From positions 1 to 10,443 of the forward strand of contig CAIVZW010000141.1 in the NCBI GenBank assembly GCA_903910495.1: a DNA stretch of 10,443 nt, read 5' to 3'. The stretch's first letter is position 1, and each line of letters opens with the position of its first letter. The notes beneath the pieces are model-generated. The model was not told where the DNA came from, did no database searches, and saw nothing but the letters and a program-made list of their open reading frames with translations. This stretch comes from an uncultured beta proteobacterium. Lineage in GTDB: Bacteria; Pseudomonadota; Gammaproteobacteria; Burkholderiales; Rhodocyclaceae. The translations under genes were made by a program, and so were the position numbers. This document shows, one piece after another, positions 7,411 to 10,443 of the stretch.

Positions 7411-8421
7411 ATGACTCAGACCGCTGTCTATGTTTCCTGCGCTGAAAGTCGGGAAATCCACGTTTTTTCGCTTGCTCCGCATTCTGGCGAAGTCCGCCTG
7501 CACCAGCGGCTGGGCATAGCCAATGCGCCGCTGCCGATGAAAGTGCGCCAGGACCAGCGTGTCCTGTATGTCGGAACACGTACGGAGAATGCCCTGCTGG
7601 CTTTCGCCATCGACTCGGGCAGTGGCGAACTGGCCCTGCTGGGCAGCGCTTCGGCGACTACAGGCCCAGCCTATGTGTCCTGTGACCGGGCGATGCGCGT
7701 CGCGTTTTTCGCCTCCTATGGCGGCAACTGCCTGAGCGTTTTCCCGCTTGATGCGTACGGCGTACCGCTGCCGGCCAGCCAGACCGAAACGGATCTGCCG
7801 CACGCCCATGCGGCGCTGATCGATGCGACCAATCGCTGGCTGCTGGTACCAATACTCGGTTCGGATGCAATCCGGATTTACCGTCTTGAAAATGACAGGC
7901 GTATCACGCCGAACGATCCGGCGATGATCGGGGTGCGCCCCGGCAGCGGCCCGCGCCATCTGGTTTTTTCTCCGGACAACCGGCATGTGCATTGCCTGAA
8001 CGAACTTGACGGCAGCATCGACCTGTTCGATTTTGATGCCGGTGCCGGCACGCTGACGCCGAAACAATCGCTGAGCATGCTGCCATCCGGTTTTGCCGGC
8101 AAGGCGTGGGCGGCCGAGCTGCGTGCCACGCCCGATGGCCGCTTCTTGTATGCCACGGAACGTACGTCGAGTGTCATTGCCGCGTTTGCGGTTGACCTGC
8201 ACAGTGGCCGGCTGACGCTGATCGATCATTACCCGACGGAAACTCAGCCGCGCGGCATGGGCATCGATCCCTCGGGGCTCTGGCTGATCGCCGCCGGACA
8301 GCTTTCCCACCGTCTGACCGTCTACGCCATCGACCCGGCCAGTGGTCGCCTGAGTGCCAGGCAGAACCATCCCACTGGATTGGATCCGATTTGCGTCGAG
8401 TTCGTAGCTTTGGCAAAGTAA
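7411..8421 (+). CDS. pgl: 6-phosphogluconolactonase, beta-propeller (YbhE/Pgl) type
   Basis: This cytosolic 336-aa enzyme hydrolyses 6-phosphogluconolactone to 6-phosphogluconate in the oxidative pentose phosphate pathway. It belongs to the seven-bladed propeller lactonase family rather than the DevB/sugar-isomerase-like type. Signature stretches match E. coli Pgl (331 aa) blade by blade: GSGPRHLVFSPDNRH (178-192), NELDGSIDLF (197-206), PTETQPRG (275-282) and LIAAGQLSH followed by VYAID (292-307). The start at 7411 gives the family's usual length and N-terminal strand (TAVYVSCAESREIHVFSL); GAGG lies 10 nt before it. An in-frame extension to 7282 has no family resemblance. The conserved core makes the call firm; a related lactonase specificity cannot be fully ruled out. 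Confidence 0.93.
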   Translation: MTQTAVYVSCAESREIHVFSLAPHSGEVRLHQRLGIANAPLPMKVRQDQRVLYVGTRTENALLAFAIDSGSGELALLGSASATTGPAYVSCDRAMRVAFFASYGGNCLSVFPLDAYGVPLPASQTETDLPHAHAALIDATNRWLLVPILGSDAIRIYRLENDRRITPNDPAMIGVRPGSGPRHLVFSPDNRHVHCLNELDGSIDLFDFDAGAGTLTPKQSLSMLPSGFAGKAWAAELRATPDGRFLYATERTSSVIAAFAVDLHSGRLTLIDHYPTETQPRGMGIDPSGLWLIAAGQLSHRLTVYAIDPASGRLSARQNHPTGLDPICVEFVALAK

Positions 8422-8459
8422 AGTGGGCCCATCGACTCCTGCCGCAGCCTTGTTCCGCA

Positions 8460-8721
8460 TTAGCGTTCGATGATGTCGCCGTCTTTCTCCTTGTACTGCC
8501 CGGCATCCCATATCTGGCCACGTCTCATCGCGTGCAGGCGTTTGATGGACTGATCGTCGATTGGGATGCTCGCAGCCTCGGCATGAATCCAGGCCAGCGC
8601 ATCGTGATAGCCGCGTATAGAGTTCCTGCTTGCCGCGGAATTCACCCAGATCGGAGAGGTACCACGCCGTGCCGGGCGGAATCGCGGCTTGGCCCGTGGC
8701 GAACTGACGCAGTGTTTTCAT
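8460..8721 (-). pseudogene. Remnant of a second Fic-family gene (internal deletion, frameshift, no catalytic C-terminus)
   Basis: A strong ribosome site (GAGGAG, 6 nt spacing) precedes an ATG at 8721. It encodes MKTLRQFATG... through AWYLSDLGEFRGKQELYTR, typical of the N-terminus of one Fic subfamily. At about 8611-8616 the match jumps to another frame, continuing as RGYHDALAWIH...IKRLHAMRRGQIWDAGQYKEKDGDIIER, then a TAA at 8460. In intact relatives, as I remember them, about 50 residues separate the two blocks and contain the inhibitory S/T-x3-E-G/N helix. Here they are gone, as is everything after DIIER, including HPFxDGNGR. The gene cannot make an active AMP-transferase. It begins 10 nt after the SEC-C gene and belongs to a different Fic subfamily from the intact copy upstream. 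Confidence 0.85.
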
Positions 8722-8731
8722 CGCAGACTCC

Positions 8732-8938
8732 TCAATGCAACATGACCGGAGCATCGTTCGCCCCGCAGCACTTTTTGAATTTCTTGCCACTGCCACAGGG
8801 ACAGGGATCATTACGACCGATCTTCGGCCCGCCACGAACGGACTGCTCGACTTCCTTGTGCCCACCGAGGTGAAAATCATCACCAATCAATCCGCCCGGC
8901 TGGCTAGCGCGCCTGACGGATTGCGCCAGCGCTGACAT
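8732..8938 (-). CDS. Small SEC-C zinc-motif protein
   Basis: This 68-aa protein ends in a SEC-C motif: [19 protein letters not shown] (41-59), with C46, C48, C57 and C58 as the probable zinc ligands (C-x-C-x8-C-C). The same motif forms the C-terminal tail of SecA, where it binds zinc and SecB or ribosomes, and occurs in many small uncharacterised proteins. The N-terminal 40 residues are polar with two Gly-Gly turns and show no other domain. The ATG at 8938 has no clear ribosome site. The gene starts 31 nt after the intact fic and ends 10 nt before the decayed fic, all in one direction, so an operon is likely. Its role is unknown; the position suggests an accessory or adaptor to Fic, which is only a guess. 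Confidence 0.82.
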   Translation of the reverse strand: MSALAQSVRRASQPGGLIGDDFHLGGHKEVEQSVRGGPKIGRNDPCPCGSGKKFKKCCGANDAPVMLH

Positions 8939-8969
8939 GTGTGGGCTTAGGTCGAGTGTCGATGAATGC

Positions 8970-10118
8970 TCAATGCGACAATAACTCGATGTACGCCTGA
9001 TAGCTGTAGGTGCGGTTCTTTTTTTGCCCAGTCATCTCGGTCACGATACCAAGCTCACTGAGCACCTTGACCGCCGCATTTGCCGTCGGGAAACTTGTTT
9101 CCAGTTTCTGCCGCACTCGCTCAACGGTGAAGCGCGGCATCATCGGCAGTAGCTCGAACAAACGATAACTGGCCGGACCGGCTTTGGGTGACTCAAGCAA
9201 TCGTCGCCGATCTGCTGCCACCAAACTGGCGATTGCAATAATGCTGCGTTCAGCTTCGGTGGCTGCCGCAGCCACTCCTTCCAGGAAAAACGACACCCAG
9301 GACTCCCAATCTCCCTCGGTACGAATGATGGAAAGTCGCCGATAGTATTCCATCTGGTGCTGTTTCAAGTAACCACTGAGATACATTAGCGGCTCTGGCA
9401 ACAGCGTCCAGTGTTCGAGTAGCGCCGAAATCAGCAAACGTCCGATGCGACCGTTGCCATCCAGAAAGGGATGGATGGTTTCGAACTGGGCATGTGTCAG
9501 CGCTATCTTCACAAGGGGTGGAAGTGCCGGCGACGTATCGTGAATGAACTGTTCCATGTCACCGAGCAATTCGGGGACACGATCGGCCGGAGGCGGCACA
9601 AACGCCGCATTGCCAGGGCGAGTGCCGCCGATCCAGTTCTGCGAGCGGCGTAGCGCGCCTGGCTGCTTTCCGGCCCCCCGGACTCCGTCAAGTAACAGGC
9701 GATGGGCATCACTCAGCAAGCGAACGCTGATCGGTAGGCCGCTTGGATTCCGCAAATTGTCCTGTACCAGCCGGAAGGCGCGCAGGTAGTTGGTGACTTC
9801 CTCTACATCATCAGTGTTGCTGACCGTGAAGCCCGCTTCCTCATCGAACAAGTCAGTAAGCGTAGCCTGCGTTCCTTCGATCTGCGAGGTAAGCAAGGCC
9901 TCCTTGCGGATGGCGCTGTACAGCAGCCAATCTACTGAAGGCAACAGGCCCGAAACCCCGGATAAGCGGGCAAGCGCCAGTTCTGCATCCCGGTTCTGTT
10001 CGACGTAGGACTTCTGCGCAAGCGCAGGGGCGACAGGAGGGAGCGGACATGGAACGAAGGCCTGGACGGATTCGCCGGAGGTCGTTGAAGTGACGTAGGT
10101 TCCTGAGGATCGTTTCAT
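8970..10118 (-). CDS. fic: Fic-family AMP-transferase with C-terminal winged helix
   Basis: This 382-aa protein has the full Fic catalytic motif [12 protein letters not shown] (216-227), with H216 as the catalytic base and D220/N222/R224 for the Mg-ATP phosphates. Fic enzymes attach AMP (or another nucleotide) to hydroxyl side chains of target proteins. An inhibitory motif T77-x3-E81-G82 (TSQIEG) precedes the Fic core, so this is a class II, self-inhibited enzyme in which the glutamate blocks ATP gamma-phosphate binding. The N-terminal helical region (about 30-130) and the core (about 130-270) are followed by a helical linker and a winged-helix-like tail (about 315-382, [30 protein letters not shown]). 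The latter suggests DNA binding and possible self-regulation through the three repeated sites just upstream. The ribosome site is weak. The target is unknown. Confidence 0.93.
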   Translation of the reverse strand: MKRSSGTYVTSTTSGESVQAFVPCPLPPVAPALAQKSYVEQNRDAELALARLSGVSGLLPSVDWLLYSAIRKEALLTSQIEGTQATLTDLFDEEAGFTVSNTDDVEEVTNYLRAFRLVQDNLRNPSGLPISVRLLSDAHRLLLDGVRGAGKQPGALRRSQNWIGGTRPGNAAFVPPPADRVPELLGDMEQFIHDTSPALPPLVKIALTHAQFETIHPFLDGNGRIGRLLISALLEHWTLLPEPLMYLSGYLKQHQMEYYRRLSIIRTEGDWESWVSFFLEGVAAAATEAERSIIAIASLVAADRRRLLESPKAGPASYRLFELLPMMPRFTVERVRQKLETSFPTANAAVKVLSELGIVTEMTGQKKNRTYSYQAYIELLSH

Positions 10119-10119
10119 A

Positions 10120-10197
10120 TTAACGACATCTTTAATACACAGAATTCACATTAAAACACTCTTTAACATCAAAGGCCATAGTTAAAGCGATCTTTGA
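10120..10197. repeat. Three 16-bp dyad sites at exact 31-bp spacing before fic (putative operator array)
   Basis: The plus strand carries TTAACGACATCTTTAA (10120-10135), TTAAAACACTCTTTAA (10151-10166) and TTAAAGCGATCTTTGA (10182-10197). Starts are 31 bp apart both times, which is three helical turns, so the sites face the same side of the DNA. Each is an imperfect palindrome of the form TTAAAG-N4-CTTTAA. The 15-bp spacers are unrelated to each other. The first site ends two bases before the fic ATG, and the array covers the likely promoter zone. This is the layout of cooperative repressor binding; the winged helix of Fic is the obvious candidate, by inference. Confidence 0.75.
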
Positions 10198-10199
10198 TG
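10167..10199. repeat. Inverted repeat around the distal operator-like site
   Basis: CATCAAAG (10167-10174) and CTTTGATG (10192-10199) form perfect 8-bp arms around 17 nt. The right arm overlaps the third 16-bp site, so it may be a second layer of the same control region or a leader hairpin. Confidence 0.5.
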
Positions 10200-10282
10200 G
10201 CGATCAATACTCCGCCAACAGCCTGCCGGTCATCCATGCGCGGCAAGCCGCAGGGATAGGACATCTTCAGACGCAGTCAATT

Positions 10283-10443
10283 TCATAACCGCTTCTCGAT
10301 CCACGCCTGCGGATAACCCTTGGCCTGATACAACTCGCGGGCGCGAGCGCTGGCGAGTTCTGGGTTCTCTATTTCCTTGACCCGTTCGTAACCCACCTGG
10401 GCCAGCCAGCGTTTGAAAGGCTCGGCCTTGGGCGAGGGGATCG
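10283..10443 (-). pseudogene. 3' end of a truncated BRO-N/DinD-like (phage antirepressor type) gene, runs off the window
   Basis: The minus strand reads in frame from the window edge: IPSPKAEPFKRWLAQVGYER, then VKEIENPELASARARELYQA, then KGYPQAWIEKRL and TGA. This matches the segment after the BRO-N domain in DinD-like and phage antirepressor-like proteins, as I recall them, which normally continue after WIEKR with about RGIAIR-ELTDEWK and much more. Here a stop follows one residue later, and no frame downstream restores the match, so the C-terminal part is missing. The N-terminal part lies outside the window and may be intact. It is co-oriented with fic and ends about 165 nt before it, leaving the array in between. 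It hints at phage or mobile-element ancestry for this end. Confidence 0.72.

Noticed and set aside
7345..8886. A 513-residue open frame on the minus strand opposite pgl
   Set aside because: Most of it is antisense to pgl with no recognisable domain. Only the stretch from 8721 down to about 8611 is real Fic-like coding, and that begins at its own ATG with a strong ribosome site.
10120..10197. CRISPR array or replication iterons as explanations for the 31-bp periodic repeat
   Set aside because: There are only three imperfect 16-bp units with 15-bp spacers, directly at a gene start, with no cas or rep gene nearby; an operator array fits better.
10323..10345. CTCGCG-GG-CGCGAG palindrome near the right end
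   Set aside because: It lies in coding sequence for the Arg/Ala-rich stretch of the BRO/DinD-like fragment and is readily explained by codon composition.

Overview
The window looks like a chromosomal segment of a GC-rich betaproteobacterium. The MetH, Pgl and DUF4197 proteins read to me like those of Rhodocyclales (Accumulibacter/Dechloromonas-like). That placement is from recalled sequence character, not a search.

Left part (1-4077): one large minus-strand gene, metH (cobalamin-dependent methionine synthase), read from a sigma70-type promoter at 3990-4018. Its leader carries a clear SAM-II (SAM-alpha) riboswitch at 3906-3960, followed by an intrinsic terminator hairpin at 3851-3884 just before the Shine-Dalgarno sequence. 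This is a product-feedback circuit: SAM, made from methionine, would shut off methionine synthase. The MetH protein carries an extra in-frame segment of about 39 residues in its folate-binding domain. The DNA of that segment is rich in small hairpins, so it looks like a mobile palindromic element tolerated inside a coding sequence.

Middle (4078-8421): mostly housekeeping or accessory genes. On the minus strand are a small protein with two BamE/SmpA-like repeats, a REP-type palindrome, a D-2-hydroxyacid dehydrogenase of the glyoxylate/hydroxypyruvate reductase type, and a secreted DUF4197 protein. On the plus strand, divergent from the last, are a small VTT/DedA-like (YqaA-type) membrane protein and pgl, a beta-propeller 6-phosphogluconolactonase.

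Right part (8422-10443): a decayed accessory locus, all minus strand. It runs from the 3' end of a truncated BRO-N/DinD-like gene (10283 to the window end), through a control region with three 16-bp dyad sites repeating at exactly 31-bp intervals, to an intact Fic-family AMP-transferase with a C-terminal winged helix, a 68-residue SEC-C zinc-motif protein, and the remains of a second, different fic gene that has lost an internal block and its whole catalytic C-terminus. The phased operator array overlapping the fic start, the SEC-C protein between two fic genes, and the insertion inside metH are the least ordinary parts of the window.
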